A DNA stretch of 64,000 bases from Bacillota bacterium (GTDB lineage: Bacteria > Bacillota > Limnochordia > DTU087 > JAAYGB01): contig JAAYGB010000001.1 in NCBI GenBank assembly GCA_012727955.1, forward strand, positions 1-64,000, written 5' to 3'. The notes below the pieces were generated by a model. It had not been told where the DNA came from. It was given only the letters and a program-made list of their open reading frames with translations, and searched no databases. This document shows, piece by piece, positions 7,721-16,554 of this stretch. Position 1 is the first letter of the stretch, and every line of letters begins with the position of its first letter. Made by a program: the position numbers and the translations under genes.

Positions 7721-8161
7721 TTAGCTCTCCTCCATGGATTTCTCCGCGGCTATTTTCAAAGTATGCCAGGCCAGATTGGCACACTTGACCCTGGCCGGTA
7801 GGTTGGCGATATTCTTGAACACTAGAGCATCGGACAAAACTTTCAATTGAGCCTCGTCAGTGTTCCGACCCTGAATCATGGCAATGAAGGCATCGGCCAT
7901 CGCCTTGGCTTCCTGAAGGGACTTTCCGGAAATTAGGTCAATCATCATCGCAGTGGAAGCCTGGGAGATGGCACAGCCCTGGCCGGTAAAGGCTGCCTCG
8001 ACGATACGATCCTTGTCCAGCTTTAGTTCCAGGGTAATATCATCGCCGCAGCTGGGGTTGTGTCCCCGTTCCGAACAATCGGGATGCTCCAGGCGCCTTC
8101 TGTTGTGACTGCTGCGACTATACTCCAGGATTAGATCGGTGTAGATGGAATCAAGGGCCAT
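7721..8161 (-). CDS. sufU: SufU iron-sulfur assembly sulfur-transfer protein
   Basis: 146 residues. The three cysteines lie in [18 protein letters not shown] and [10 protein letters not shown], with an Asp after the first, which form the zinc site of SufU. The [15 protein letters not shown] stretch before the first motif carries one more Cys. In Bacillota SufU accepts persulfide sulfur from SufS and passes it to SufBCD. The start overlaps the sufS stop by 11 bases. Confidence 0.94.
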   Translation of the reverse strand: MALDSIYTDLILEYSRSSHNRRRLEHPDCSERGHNPSCGDDITLELKLDKDRIVEAAFTGQGCAISQASTAMMIDLISGKSLQEAKAMADAFIAMIQGRNTDEAQLKVLSDALVFKNIANLPARVKCANLAWHTLKIAAEKSMEES

Positions 8162-9389
8162 AGCCTAACCACTTCCTTACCTCTTTAATGGCTGCGATGA
8201 GGCTGTCAACCTCATCTAGGGTGTTGTATAGATAAAAACTGGCTCTGGAGGTCGCGGGGACCTGTAGGTAGCTCATCAAGGGTTGGGCGCAGTGATGCCC
8301 TGCCCTGACCGCGACGCCGTAACTATCCAGGATGGTAGCCACATCATGGGGATGGCATCCCTCCAGAACAAAGGAAATCACTGGGCCCTGCTTCTCAACA
8401 TCTCCGGGACCGATGATCCGAAGATGATTGATGCGGCGCAGCTGCTCCAAGGCATAGGCAGTAAGGCGCCTTTCGTGGCTTTGGATATTCTCCCACCCGA
8501 TGGCTTCTAGGTAGTCAATGGCCGCCGCCAAACCCAGGGCTCCCGCGACATTGGGGGTGCCCCCTTCAAACTTCAAAGGTGGCTCTGCAAAGGTAGATTC
8601 CTGCTCCTGGACGTACTCAATCATCTCGCCCCCAAACAAAAAGGGCGGTATTTGCTCCAGCAGCGACAACTTACCATACAGGACTCCAATTCCCATGGGG
8701 CTCAACATCTTGTGCCCGGACCACACCAGGAAATCCGCATCTAGCTGTTGGACGTCGACTTTGCTGTGGGGCACACTTTGCGCTCCATCGATGACCACCA
8801 CAGCTCCCTTGGCGTGGGCGAAGTCGATGATCTCCTCGATGGGGTAGATTGTCCCTAGTGCATTGGACATGTGAGCGATACTGACGACTTTAGTTTTCTC
8901 GGTAATGGTCGCGGCCAGCTGATCCATGTCGAGAGTGTAATCTTTGTTCAGATATAAATACTTGAGGACCGCTTTTCTAGTCTTAGCTACCCGCTGCCAG
9001 GGAACGAGATTGCTGTGGTGCTCCGATATGCAAAGGACAATTTCATCTCCAGGGCCCACAAAGGACATTCCGTAGGAGAAAGCAATGAGATTTAGGGCCT
9101 CCGTGGCATTCTTGGTGAAGACAATTTCCCTTGGGGAAGCGGCATTGATGAACTGGCTCACCCTAGCCCTGGCCCCTTCGTACAAGGTCGTTGAGGTAAC
9201 CCCCAATTCATAGGCACCCCGGTGGGGATTGGCATTACACCTTTGGTAGTAGTCCTTCATCGCCTGGAGGACACCATCGGGTTTGTGGGTGGTGGCGGCA
9301 TTGTCCAGGTAGATCAAGGGCTTGCCCTTGACCTGCTGCGCCAAAGTGGCAAAATCCCTGCGAATGACATTGACATCAAAGTGCTGCAT
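8151..9389 (-). CDS. sufS: SufS cysteine desulfurase (group II)
   Basis: 412 residues, PLP-dependent. DNAATTHKPDGVLQAM near the N-terminus, FTKNATEALNLIA, the PLP lysine in DFLVWSGHKMLSPMGIGVLYG, and the persulfide Cys in VRAGHHCAQPLM. The short loop before that Cys is group II, which needs SufU. Start chosen at ATG 9389 because GGAGGT lies at ideal distance; a longer frame to 9416 would intrude further into sufD. It overlaps sufD by 14 bases. Confidence 0.95.
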   Translation of the reverse strand: MQHFDVNVIRRDFATLAQQVKGKPLIYLDNAATTHKPDGVLQAMKDYYQRCNANPHRGAYELGVTSTTLYEGARARVSQFINAASPREIVFTKNATEALNLIAFSYGMSFVGPGDEIVLCISEHHSNLVPWQRVAKTRKAVLKYLYLNKDYTLDMDQLAATITEKTKVVSIAHMSNALGTIYPIEEIIDFAHAKGAVVVIDGAQSVPHSKVDVQQLDADFLVWSGHKMLSPMGIGVLYGKLSLLEQIPPFLFGGEMIEYVQEQESTFAEPPLKFEGGTPNVAGALGLAAAIDYLEAIGWENIQSHERRLTAYALEQLRRINHLRIIGPGDVEKQGPVISFVLEGCHPHDVATILDSYGVAVRAGHHCAQPLMSYLQVPATSRASFYLYNTLDEVDSLIAAIKEVRKWLGYGP

Positions 9390-10509
9390 TGACCAACCTC
9401 CGATGAATCTCAGCATCGATTGCTTCCCTTAGCCTGGTGTTAGGTATCCGCTCCAGTACCGGTCGGAAGGAGGCCTCCACCAGCAATTTCAGGGCCTCGG
9501 AATAGCTAAATCCCCGGCTCATCAGATAAAAGAGCTGAGTCTCATCCACCTGACCGGCACTGGCGGCGTGATTGCCCTGAACATCGTCCTCCCGGCACAA
9601 GAGCAGGGGCACAGCATCGGACTTAACCCCTTTATCCAGCAGCAACACCGACTCTTCCTCACTGCCCCTGGCTCGCCGTGCCCCGGGGTGGAAATCAATG
9701 GTACCCCGAAACACCTTTTTGGCGGTGTCCTTGAGGGCACCCCGGACTGCAAGATCACTGAGACTCCGGGGTCCAATATGGTTGAGCAGATAACTCAGGT
9801 CAAGGCGGCGCTCCTTATCCCCAAGGTAGAGAACATTCAGCTCAGCTTCTCCTGCCTCCCCGAGGTTATTGGTATAGCTGGTGACGGCATTCTGGCCACC
9901 CAACTCCACCTGGACAAAGCTCACCTTGGCGTCCCGCTCCACATAGGCTACAGTCGAATCAAAATGCTGGGAGACATCATTGAGCCGTTGGACTTTCACC
10001 ACCGTAACCTGAGCCCCTGCCTGAGCGTAGACCCGCATTGTGCCGCTGTGAAAACCCCGAGTTACAGGATCACTGTGGTAATCAATAATCACAGTGACCT
10101 GGCTTCCCCGCTCCGCCACGATCAGATTGTGATCCACTAAGATGTCATTGTCCGAATCTATCCCGTAGGCAATCTCCACCGGCGTCGCCGCCCAGTGTCC
10201 CTGGGGAACATGGACCAGCACTCCGGAGTTGTAATGGGTTTCTCCGATCGGAACTAATTCTCCAGACACCCCATAACCAGCGTCGATGGCAAATCCAGGG
10301 ATAGGTGGCAGGTAGTCCTGGACATTCACCTGCGTCACCGGGGCGATGGTGACCCTTTCATCTCCCATCCTTTGAATGTAAGGTTTGTGGTAGGGCGAAA
10401 TTCGTCGCTTTATCGGCCTATCTAGGTGCAAAGCGTTGAGCTTAAGCCACCGATAGGTACTAACGGGAAGGGTATTGAGCGCCTCTGTGACTTGTACCTC
10501 CACAGCCAT
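9376..10509 (-). CDS. sufD: SufD scaffold protein
   Basis: 377 residues, paralogous to SufB. The C-terminal beta-helix part has RRARGSEEESVLLLDKGVKS and REDDVQGNHAASAGQVDETQ, where the His of HAAS is typical for SufD, and then LFYLMSRGFSYSEALKLLVEASF. It forms the SufBC2D complex. Five bases separate it from sufB. Confidence 0.94.
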   Translation of the reverse strand: MAVEVQVTEALNTLPVSTYRWLKLNALHLDRPIKRRISPYHKPYIQRMGDERVTIAPVTQVNVQDYLPPIPGFAIDAGYGVSGELVPIGETHYNSGVLVHVPQGHWAATPVEIAYGIDSDNDILVDHNLIVAERGSQVTVIIDYHSDPVTRGFHSGTMRVYAQAGAQVTVVKVQRLNDVSQHFDSTVAYVERDAKVSFVQVELGGQNAVTSYTNNLGEAGEAELNVLYLGDKERRLDLSYLLNHIGPRSLSDLAVRGALKDTAKKVFRGTIDFHPGARRARGSEEESVLLLDKGVKSDAVPLLLCREDDVQGNHAASAGQVDETQLFYLMSRGFSYSEALKLLVEASFRPVLERIPNTRLREAIDAEIHRRLVNAAL

Positions 10510-10514
10510 CCTCC

Positions 10515-11936
10515 TTATCCAATGGTTCCTTCCAGTTCCAGCTGAATCAAATTGTTCATCTCCACGGCATACTCCAGAGGCAGCTCCTTGGCGATGGGTT
10601 CGACAAAACCCCTGACGATCATTGCCCTGGCTTCCTCTTCACTAATCCCCCGACTCATCAAATAGTAGATGGCTTCATCGCTGATGCGGCCGATTTTCGC
10701 CTCGTGGCCGATGTCAACTTCATCAGTGGCGATATCCAGTACCGGGATGGTATCGGATTGGGATATATTATCCAGCATCAGTGATTCGCAGGATACCGTG
10801 GACTTAGAATGCTGGGCCCGCTGGCTAACTTTCAAAAGACCTCGGTAAACCGCCACACCGCCTCCCTTGGAGATGGACTTCGAGTTAATGGTCGATGAAG
10901 TGTAGGGTGCGGCGTGAACCACCTTGGCTCCTGTATCCAGATACTGCCCATCGCCTGCGAAGGTCACTCCGGTAAATTCAGCTCTAGCCCCCTGCCCCTT
11001 GAGAATGCTCATGGGGTACAGCATCGACACCTTGGAGCCAAAGGAGCCGGAAACCCATTCTATCCGGCCGTTGGCCTCAACGACACAGCGCTTGGTGTTG
11101 AGGTTGTACATGTTTTTCGACCAGTTCTCAATGGTGCTGTATCTCAACCCGGCCTTTTCCTTGACAAAGAGCTCCACACACCCGGCGTGGAGGTTATTGA
11201 CAGAGTGTTTTGGGGCGGAGCAGCCTTCGATGAAATGAAGCCAGGCCCCCTCCTCAACGATGATCAAGGTATGTTCAAATTGGCCCGCTCCCGGAGCGTT
11301 GGAGCGAAAGTAGGATTGCAGTGGGATATCCACCTGCACTCCCTTGGGGACATAGACAAAGGAGCCTCCGGACCATACGGCGCCATGGAGGGCGGCAAAC
11401 TTGTGGTCCTGGGGCGGTACCAAGGTCATGAAGTATTCCCTAACTAAATCCTCATACTCTCTAACCGCGGTCTCCATATCCGTGTAGATGACACCTCTTT
11501 GGACCATTTGGTCCTGGATGCTGTGATACACCACCTCGGAATCATACTGGGCTCCGACGCCGGCTAGCAGCTTGTGTTCCGCCTGGGGAATCCCTAGAGC
11601 GACAAAGGTATCCTTGATCTCCTGCGGGACATCATCCCAGGTATAGTTCAGCTGGGTGTTGGGCCGCACATAGGTAACGATGTTTTCGATATCTAGGCCC
11701 GTCAAATCTGGACCCCAGGGAGGCACATCCAAACTGTGGTAGATCTCCAAGGACTTGAGCCGAAACTCCGTCATCCACTGGGGCTCATTTTTCTGGCGAG
11801 AAATGTCCAGCACAATCTCGGGAGACAGCCCTTTGTCGGTTTTGTAGCTGTAGGTGAACTGGTTTTTGCGGTCGAAAACCTCTCGGTTGATGTCTGCAAC
11901 ATAAGTTTTTTTCCGATTAGACTCCACTATTGCCAC
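10515..11936 (-). CDS. sufB: SufB scaffold protein
   Basis: 473 residues, the expected length. Landmarks are QLNYTWDDVPQEIKDTF, SGGSFVYVPKGVQVDIPLQ, HFIEGCSAPKHSVNNLHAGC, MYNLNTKRCVVEANGRIEWV and DEVDIGHEAKIGRISDEAIY. The last includes the conserved GHEAK region next to the ligands for the nascent cluster. Assembles Fe-S clusters with SufC and SufD. Starts 14 bases after sufC. Confidence 0.97.
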   Translation of the reverse strand: MAIVESNRKKTYVADINREVFDRKNQFTYSYKTDKGLSPEIVLDISRQKNEPQWMTEFRLKSLEIYHSLDVPPWGPDLTGLDIENIVTYVRPNTQLNYTWDDVPQEIKDTFVALGIPQAEHKLLAGVGAQYDSEVVYHSIQDQMVQRGVIYTDMETAVREYEDLVREYFMTLVPPQDHKFAALHGAVWSGGSFVYVPKGVQVDIPLQSYFRSNAPGAGQFEHTLIIVEEGAWLHFIEGCSAPKHSVNNLHAGCVELFVKEKAGLRYSTIENWSKNMYNLNTKRCVVEANGRIEWVSGSFGSKVSMLYPMSILKGQGARAEFTGVTFAGDGQYLDTGAKVVHAAPYTSSTINSKSISKGGGVAVYRGLLKVSQRAQHSKSTVSCESLMLDNISQSDTIPVLDIATDEVDIGHEAKIGRISDEAIYYLMSRGISEEEARAMIVRGFVEPIAKELPLEYAVEMNNLIQLELEGTIG

Positions 11937-11950
11937 CTCCCCTAGGACGA

Positions 11951-12691
11951 TTAGTGCCGAAAGGCATCAAAGCCGTCTCGCTCCAGAGCCGTTACAAGAT
12001 CGACATCGCCGCTGGTCCTAATGCGCCCATCAATCAGCAGATGAACAAAGTCCGGACGAATATATTCCAGAATCTTGCTGTGATGGGTGATGATAATCAT
12101 GGCGTTGTCGCTGTTTTGGTAGCTCTGCACCCCGGCGGCTACGATACGGACGGCATCGACGTCCAGTCCGGAATCGGTTTCATCCAAAATAGCCAATTTT
12201 GGCTGCAGAACCAACATCTGCAGAATCTCGCTCTTCTTTTTTTCTCCTCCAGAAAAGCCCTCATTGAGATACCTAGTGGCATACTCTGGCTTCATCTCCA
12301 GAAGCTGCATCGTCTCCCGCAGCTGCCGACGAAACTCCAAGGGGCTGATGGGTTCCCCGGTAATCGCGGCCTTGGCAGAGCGCAGGAAGTTCTCTAGGGT
12401 AATTCCCGGCACTTCCTCGGGATACTGGAAGGATAGGAAAATACCCAACCGAGCCCTGGCGTCGGTGCGCAGGTCATTGATCCGCTGACCTTGCCAAGAA
12501 ATGTCACCGGCGGTGATCTCGTACTTGGGATGACCCATCAACACGTTGGCTAAGGTCGATTTTCCCGCTCCATTAGGTCCCATAATCACGTGAACCTCAC
12601 CGGAGTTAACCACCAGATCTAATCCAGAAAGAATCTCCTTTTCCCCCACTTGCACATGCAGGTTATTGATGGCTAAGAAGTTATTTGGCAT
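11951..12691 (-). CDS. sufC: SufC ATPase of the Suf complex
   Basis: 246 residues, ABC-type ATPase. Walker A is MGPNGAGKSTLANVLMG, signature FSGGEKKKSEILQ, Walker B LAILDETDSGLDVDAV, and the H-loop IITHHSKIL. The SufC-typical SGGEKK and DSGLD variants separate it from transporter ATPases. First gene of the operon, with AAGGAG before the ATG. Confidence 0.97.
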   Translation of the reverse strand: MPNNFLAINNLHVQVGEKEILSGLDLVVNSGEVHVIMGPNGAGKSTLANVLMGHPKYEITAGDISWQGQRINDLRTDARARLGIFLSFQYPEEVPGITLENFLRSAKAAITGEPISPLEFRRQLRETMQLLEMKPEYATRYLNEGFSGGEKKKSEILQMLVLQPKLAILDETDSGLDVDAVRIVAAGVQSYQNSDNAMIIITHHSKILEYIRPDFVHLLIDGRIRTSGDVDLVTALERDGFDAFRH

Positions 12692-12741
12692 CTGTAATAG
12701 CTCCTTATGTCTTAAATCCTACTAATTTACTCTGCTTTGTC

Positions 12742-12776
12742 AGCATAACATAGGATAGTTGCGTGCGCAACTATCC
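12742..12776 (-). promoter_or_regulatory. suf operon promoter with overlapping perfect palindrome (putative MarR operator)
   Basis: Minus-strand TTGCGC (12765-12770) and TATGCT (12742-12747) are 17 bases apart, with initiation expected about 45 bases before sufC. GGATAGTTGCG (12753-12763) and CGCAACTATCC (12766-12776) form an 11-bp perfect inverted repeat with a 2-base centre. It covers the -35 box and part of the spacer. Size and symmetry suit a MarR-family dimer, and a MarR gene ends 43 bases away. Confidence 0.6.
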
Positions 12777-12819
12777 GGAGAAAAAAAGAAATTCCAATTT
12801 TATCATCCGGCGGCCTGGT

Positions 12820-13290
12820 TCAGTCATCACAACGGGCCAGATGGCAGCCCAAACACCGATAGTTATCCGCTACGGTGTGGCCCACCTTTTTCAACAACTT
12901 GGTAAAGGTATCCCTTTCCTCTTCCGATAGGTTTGCCAACAGAGCCGTCTCCCAGTCGGTCATCAACTGGTGGATGCGAGCTCGTATTTTCCAGGCCTTG
13001 TCCGTCAGGTATACCCTATAGGCCCGCTTGTCCTGGGGATCAACCTCTCGAGTGACGTAACCCTCCCGCTCCAGCTTGTTCAACGCCCTGGTGGTATTGG
13101 CTCCATCGATACTCAAGCAGGCCGACAGCTCCCCTTGACTCACTCCATCACGATGGTATAGCTCCAACAGGAACATGATCTGGCCGCTGCCTAGGTTGAG
13201 ATCCTGTAGTTCCGTGGAAATATGGCTCAGGGATAGTCGATGGAGTACCGAAAACCAGCGACCGATGTAGTCATCGGGACATCGCTTCAT
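12820..13290 (-). CDS. MarR family regulator with cysteine-rich C-terminus
   Basis: 156 residues. The winged helix spans roughly residues 35-100 (GVSQGELSACLSIDGANTTRALNKLE; wing DPQDKRAYRVYLT). C4 sits at the N-terminus and the protein ends in a C146-x2-C149-x4-C154 cluster; C58 is in the DNA-binding domain. In MarR dimers the N- and C-terminal helices meet at the dimer interface, so C4 and the tail could form a metal, cluster or thiol switch. Start at ATG 13290 behind GGGGGAA. It lies directly upstream of suf on the same strand, so suf control is the simplest guess. Confidence 0.85.
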   Translation of the reverse strand: MKRCPDDYIGRWFSVLHRLSLSHISTELQDLNLGSGQIMFLLELYHRDGVSQGELSACLSIDGANTTRALNKLEREGYVTREVDPQDKRAYRVYLTDKAWKIRARIHQLMTDWETALLANLSEEERDTFTKLLKKVGHTVADNYRCLGCHLARCDD

Positions 13291-13322
13291 AGTAATTCCC
13301 CCAATCATGGAAGTCTAGCAGC

Positions 13323-13349
13323 GGCCCGGCATCTAGCCAACGCCGGGCC
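13323..13349 (-). terminator. GC-rich hairpin between the MerR-type and MarR genes
   Basis: GGCCCGGC (13323-13330) pairs with GCCGGGCC (13342-13349). There is no strong T run after it, so it may only weaken read-through from the frameshifted regulator into the MarR gene. Confidence 0.5.
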
Positions 13350-13365
13350 CTGTGACATCGTATCT

Positions 13366-14129
13366 CTACCGGTCCTCGCCGGTAAGAATCAAAATGGCAT
13401 CCCGCAGAAACTTAGCAGCTCCTGGCTGATGCTGATCATAGTACTGGGTAAATCGCTCGTCGTCCACATACATTCGAGCCAGACCGGCATGGGCCTCCGG
13501 GGAGTAACTGCCCCAGGCCTTTGTGATCCACTCCCGATGGAGCTTGGCGATCCTTTGCCCAACTTCTCCCCCGGGGTCCTCGGTGGGTACCGCTTGGACC
13601 AAAAGGTCGATGATTTGCTGACTCAGTGCCTCGAAGTCTTCGTAGTCTGCCTTACTCATCCCCTTAAAGACGGAATAGGACCGGTCTATGGCCTCATCGC
13701 CCCACCTGCTCCTAATTTCCTCACCATACTTCTTCTCATTCTCCTGAATTAGTCTGCGCTTAAATCCCTCAAACTTCTCTTGGTCCGCCATGTCCATTCC
13801 CCTTTCCTTAACCACAATGGTCTTCTCCACGTTGGCAATGAGAGCATCCAGTTGCTCCCGCCTTTCGAGAAGCTGCCTCCGATGTTCCCGTAGTGCCTCC
13901 AGTTCGTCAAAACCTGGATCAGTGATAATCTCCTTGATCTTGTCCAGCTTGAAGCCCAGCTCCCGATAAAACAGAATCTGCTGCAGATTATCCACTTCCC
14001 TGGGACCGTAGATGCGATATCCCGCGGCGTTGACGGTCCCGGGCTTAGCAGGCCAATCTCATCGTAGTAGCGGAGAGTTCGTCCACTGATGCCAGCTAAA
14101 TCGGCTAACTCTTTGACCGTATATTCCAT
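13366..14129 (-). pseudogene. MerR family regulator with TipAS-like domain, frameshifted
   Basis: Two overlapping frames together give one MerR/TipAL-type protein of about 254 residues. The first opens MEYTVKELADLAGISGRTLRY and YDEIGLLSPG. The second continues TVNAAGYRIYGPREVDNLQQ and then ILFYRELGFKLDKIKEI, a coiled coil, and a TipAS-like helical ligand domain. Between SPG and TVN, near 14037-14041 in a run of C and G, one base appears to be missing. Either the gene is recently inactivated or the read has a homopolymer error; the promoter and ribosome site (GGGAGGTGA) are intact. TipA-type proteins bind thiopeptides or other drugs. Confidence 0.8.
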
Positions 14130-14152
14130 CGGTGTCACCTCCCGACAACTGT

Positions 14153-14183
14153 AGCATACACCTTTACGTAACGTAAAGGTCAA
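14153..14183 (-). promoter_or_regulatory. MerR-type promoter with 19-bp spacer and central dyad
   Basis: On the minus strand TTGACC (14178-14183) and TATGCT (14153-14158) are separated by 19 bases, the stretched spacing of MerR-controlled promoters. ACCTTTACG and CGTAAAGGT (14160-14180, 3-base centre) form a perfect dyad filling the spacer. It lies about 25 bases upstream of the regulator's ATG, so it should be its own promoter. Confidence 0.8.
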
Positions 14184-14248
14184 GGGATCTGCCCAGGGAA
14201 TTTTCAATCACCGACGGCTCCTAGCCGGAATATCCTAGGTGTGAGCAG

Positions 14249-14716
14249 ATGCACGAGACAGACCGAAGGGAGAGTCAGACGGTGGAGTACTATCTGGGGG
14301 GCCACATGCCAATACCCATTCTTGATGAGACGGAGTTCTGGAAGGTTCAAGAGGCAGAACATGTAACGGTTATCCTGGATATTGTCGACGACCTGGAACC
14401 GGAATTTGTTGCGGCATTGCTGGAAATGGAAAAAAGACTTTGGGCGACTCGAGCGGAAACAGTACGCTACATTGAAGCCCTAGCCCGCTTACATGGAAAA
14501 CCTAGCTACGAGCTGCTCGATGAAATCATGTACCTAATTCATGAGGCGAAACTGGAAAGTAAGGAATTCATCGCACTCTTTGACCGCATCATCGATGAGA
14601 GTGCCGCAGTAGCCGCGAACGATGTTGCTCAGACAGTAATCAACCACATTCGGAGGGAGTCGGAGTACTACGTAGGAATTGTGGACGCCTTTCAAGACAT
14701 GCAAGGCAGGTACTAA
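14249..14716 (+). CDS. small helical protein, DUF2935-like
   Basis: 155 residues, predicted almost entirely alpha-helical. After YYLGGHMPIPILDETEFWK come QEAEHVTVI, LLEMEKRLWATRAETVRYIE, LIHEAKLESKEF and HIRRESEYYVGI. The spaced Glu/His pairs on separate helices resemble the DUF2935 proteins of Bacillota, which are thought to be ferritin- or hemerythrin-like bundles. I cannot assign a function. The start at 14249 keeps the conserved-looking N-terminus; ATG 14306 behind GGGGGG is an alternative. It diverges from the MerR-type gene, so it could be its target. Confidence 0.6.
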   Translation: MHETDRRESQTVEYYLGGHMPIPILDETEFWKVQEAEHVTVILDIVDDLEPEFVAALLEMEKRLWATRAETVRYIEALARLHGKPSYELLDEIMYLIHEAKLESKEFIALFDRIIDESAAVAANDVAQTVINHIRRESEYYVGIVDAFQDMQGRY

Positions 14717-14724
14717 AATTGCCT

Positions 14725-14752
14725 CAGGGCACCCTCCTTTTAGGGTGCCCTG
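14725..14752. terminator. bidirectional terminator
   Basis: CAGGGCACCCT (14725-14735) pairs perfectly with AGGGTGCCCTG (14742-14752). It lies between the convergent DUF2935-like and FAD oxidoreductase genes and can serve both. Confidence 0.75.
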
Positions 14753-14775
14753 AACACATAACAAAGCATTCGAGC

Positions 14776-16506
14776 CTAGGAAATGTCCCAGGCAAATACT
14801 CTGAACTGATCCAGACCCCAGGTTTCCTCGGGCACAAACCGCAGAGCCTGGGCTGTACAGTCCACATCGATCTTAACCAACCTTTGGTAGTTGTTCTCTA
14901 CCCTAGTAGCCACTCGCCAATTGCCCTCAGTGTCCTTAATCTCCACACGAAACTTCCTGATCATGGTGTGGGGCACCCCTACTTCTCGCTGGTCCAGGGG
15001 GTAGATACAGGGCATATTTTTCTCCGGTCGATTCAAATCACTGTCGAAAACAAACCGCAATCGGGAGATCTTTTCCGGAGCAGAGAAGCTGTATTCAATC
15101 CAGTCTCCCCGGCCGCCTACCCAACAATTCTCGGCACCAGCCACAGGACGGTCGATACCATTGCGCACTACCTCAGGATCCCCGGTGCTGGCCGTTAGTG
15201 AGGCCTTCCTGGTTAGCCAAGGCTGGGGCCTCACCTTCCAAGGCAGGTAGCAATCGTCATCCATTAGCGTCTCCTGGAGCCGTTGGATCTCGTGTTGGTA
15301 TACACCCCGAGGGGTTAGTCCTTCCTTAACTGCGATGGCCGCTGCCGTTCCCACAGCCTGGCCCACGGTGGCACAGGTGGCCATCACCCGGGTGGAACTT
15401 AAGGCAGCGTGGGTAGTACTGATGTTTCGTCCGGCACAGAAGAGATTCTCGATATTCCTTGAGTAAAGGCAGCGGTAGGGAATCCCAAAGGGGGATGGTG
15501 CCGGATGGAAGATCGTCGGTTCTCCGGGATAGTTCATTCCGCCGGGATGGTGGTCATCCATTGGCCATCCGCCATAGGCTACTAGATCAGGAAAGCGGCC
15601 TTCGGCCCTGACGTCATGTTGAGTGAGAATATGATCTCCCACATAGCGACGACTTTCCCTTTTGCCCGGCAGGAATCCCACCCACTCTAGGATCCAGTTA
15701 TCGGCGCCGTGATCCCCGTAGTTCTTGACGTGGTCCCAAACGCCAAAGGCCACCTTCAACAGCTCATCACGAATCTCCTCAGTGTCGTGGATCGTATCCT
15801 GTTCCCCGCCCAGTTCAATCCACCAGTAATTATTCAAGGGCGCGATGTCGTGGCTCCGATGGGGTAAGTCTTCGTCGGTGGGATACTTATAGGCCCAGCT
15901 CGGGGGAATAAACTCCTGCTTTCGGTCTGTTTCCCGCAGCTGAATTAGACAGCTCATCCCCATCGTTTTCCCATCGGCTGCCTCAGGTGCAATGGACTCG
16001 TTAAACTCGCTGCGAGCCTCCCGTCCCCATCGCACCTCCGCTCCCGTAAGGGGGGCCAAAATGCTGTCACCGGAGCAGTCAGCAAAGAGATCAGCCTCAA
16101 CGACATGCCACGTCTGGGTAGTCAGCTGCCATCCCTTCACAGACTTAATCCGAGAACCTTCCATGGTGACATCGTTACAGGAGCAATTGAGGAGCAATGT
16201 GATGTTCTCTTCAAGCCTCACCTTTTCGTACAAGACACTGTCCCAGATGGAGTAGTTCAGCATTGGATTGCGATACAGATTTTCCAGGGCAATCTCTTCG
16301 ACGATCCCCGTTTCCCGGTTGTTTTCACCGCGGGCACCGCAGATCCACATCCGCACCTCAGAGGAGGCGTTACCTCCCAGCACCGGCCGATCATGCATCA
16401 AGAGTACTTTGGCCCCGTGGCGGGCCGCAGCGATGGCCGCAGACATTCCTGCCAAACCACCACCAATAACACAAAAATCTACTTTGTGACGTATCTCCCG
16501 CAGCAC
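14776..16506 (-). CDS. FAD-dependent oxidoreductase with C-terminal discoidin-like domain
   Basis: 576 residues. The N-terminal dinucleotide fold is VDFCVIGGGLAGMSAAIAA, followed by PVLGGNASSEVRMWICGA, ADLFADCSGDS and a closing FAD motif ENLFCAGRNISTTHAAL. This is the FAD_oxidored (PF12831) layout. Residues from about 430 form a beta-rich segment (WIEYSFSAPEKISRLRFVFD; FRVEIKDTEGNWRV) like a galactose-binding or F5/8 type C domain. Such proteins often sit in glycan loci, but the substrate is unknown. No signal peptide. GTG start behind GGAGG. Pairs with the TIM-barrel gene 48 bases upstream. Confidence 0.85.
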   Translation of the reverse strand: MLREIRHKVDFCVIGGGLAGMSAAIAAARHGAKVLLMHDRPVLGGNASSEVRMWICGARGENNRETGIVEEIALENLYRNPMLNYSIWDSVLYEKVRLEENITLLLNCSCNDVTMEGSRIKSVKGWQLTTQTWHVVEADLFADCSGDSILAPLTGAEVRWGREARSEFNESIAPEAADGKTMGMSCLIQLRETDRKQEFIPPSWAYKYPTDEDLPHRSHDIAPLNNYWWIELGGEQDTIHDTEEIRDELLKVAFGVWDHVKNYGDHGADNWILEWVGFLPGKRESRRYVGDHILTQHDVRAEGRFPDLVAYGGWPMDDHHPGGMNYPGEPTIFHPAPSPFGIPYRCLYSRNIENLFCAGRNISTTHAALSSTRVMATCATVGQAVGTAAAIAVKEGLTPRGVYQHEIQRLQETLMDDDCYLPWKVRPQPWLTRKASLTASTGDPEVVRNGIDRPVAGAENCWVGGRGDWIEYSFSAPEKISRLRFVFDSDLNRPEKNMPCIYPLDQREVGVPHTMIRKFRVEIKDTEGNWRVATRVENNYQRLVKIDVDCTAQALRFVPEETWGLDQFRVFAWDIS

Positions 16507-16554
16507 CTAAGTCCCTCCCTCGGGTGAAAAGGAGGCTGACGTCTCCTTCTGGCT

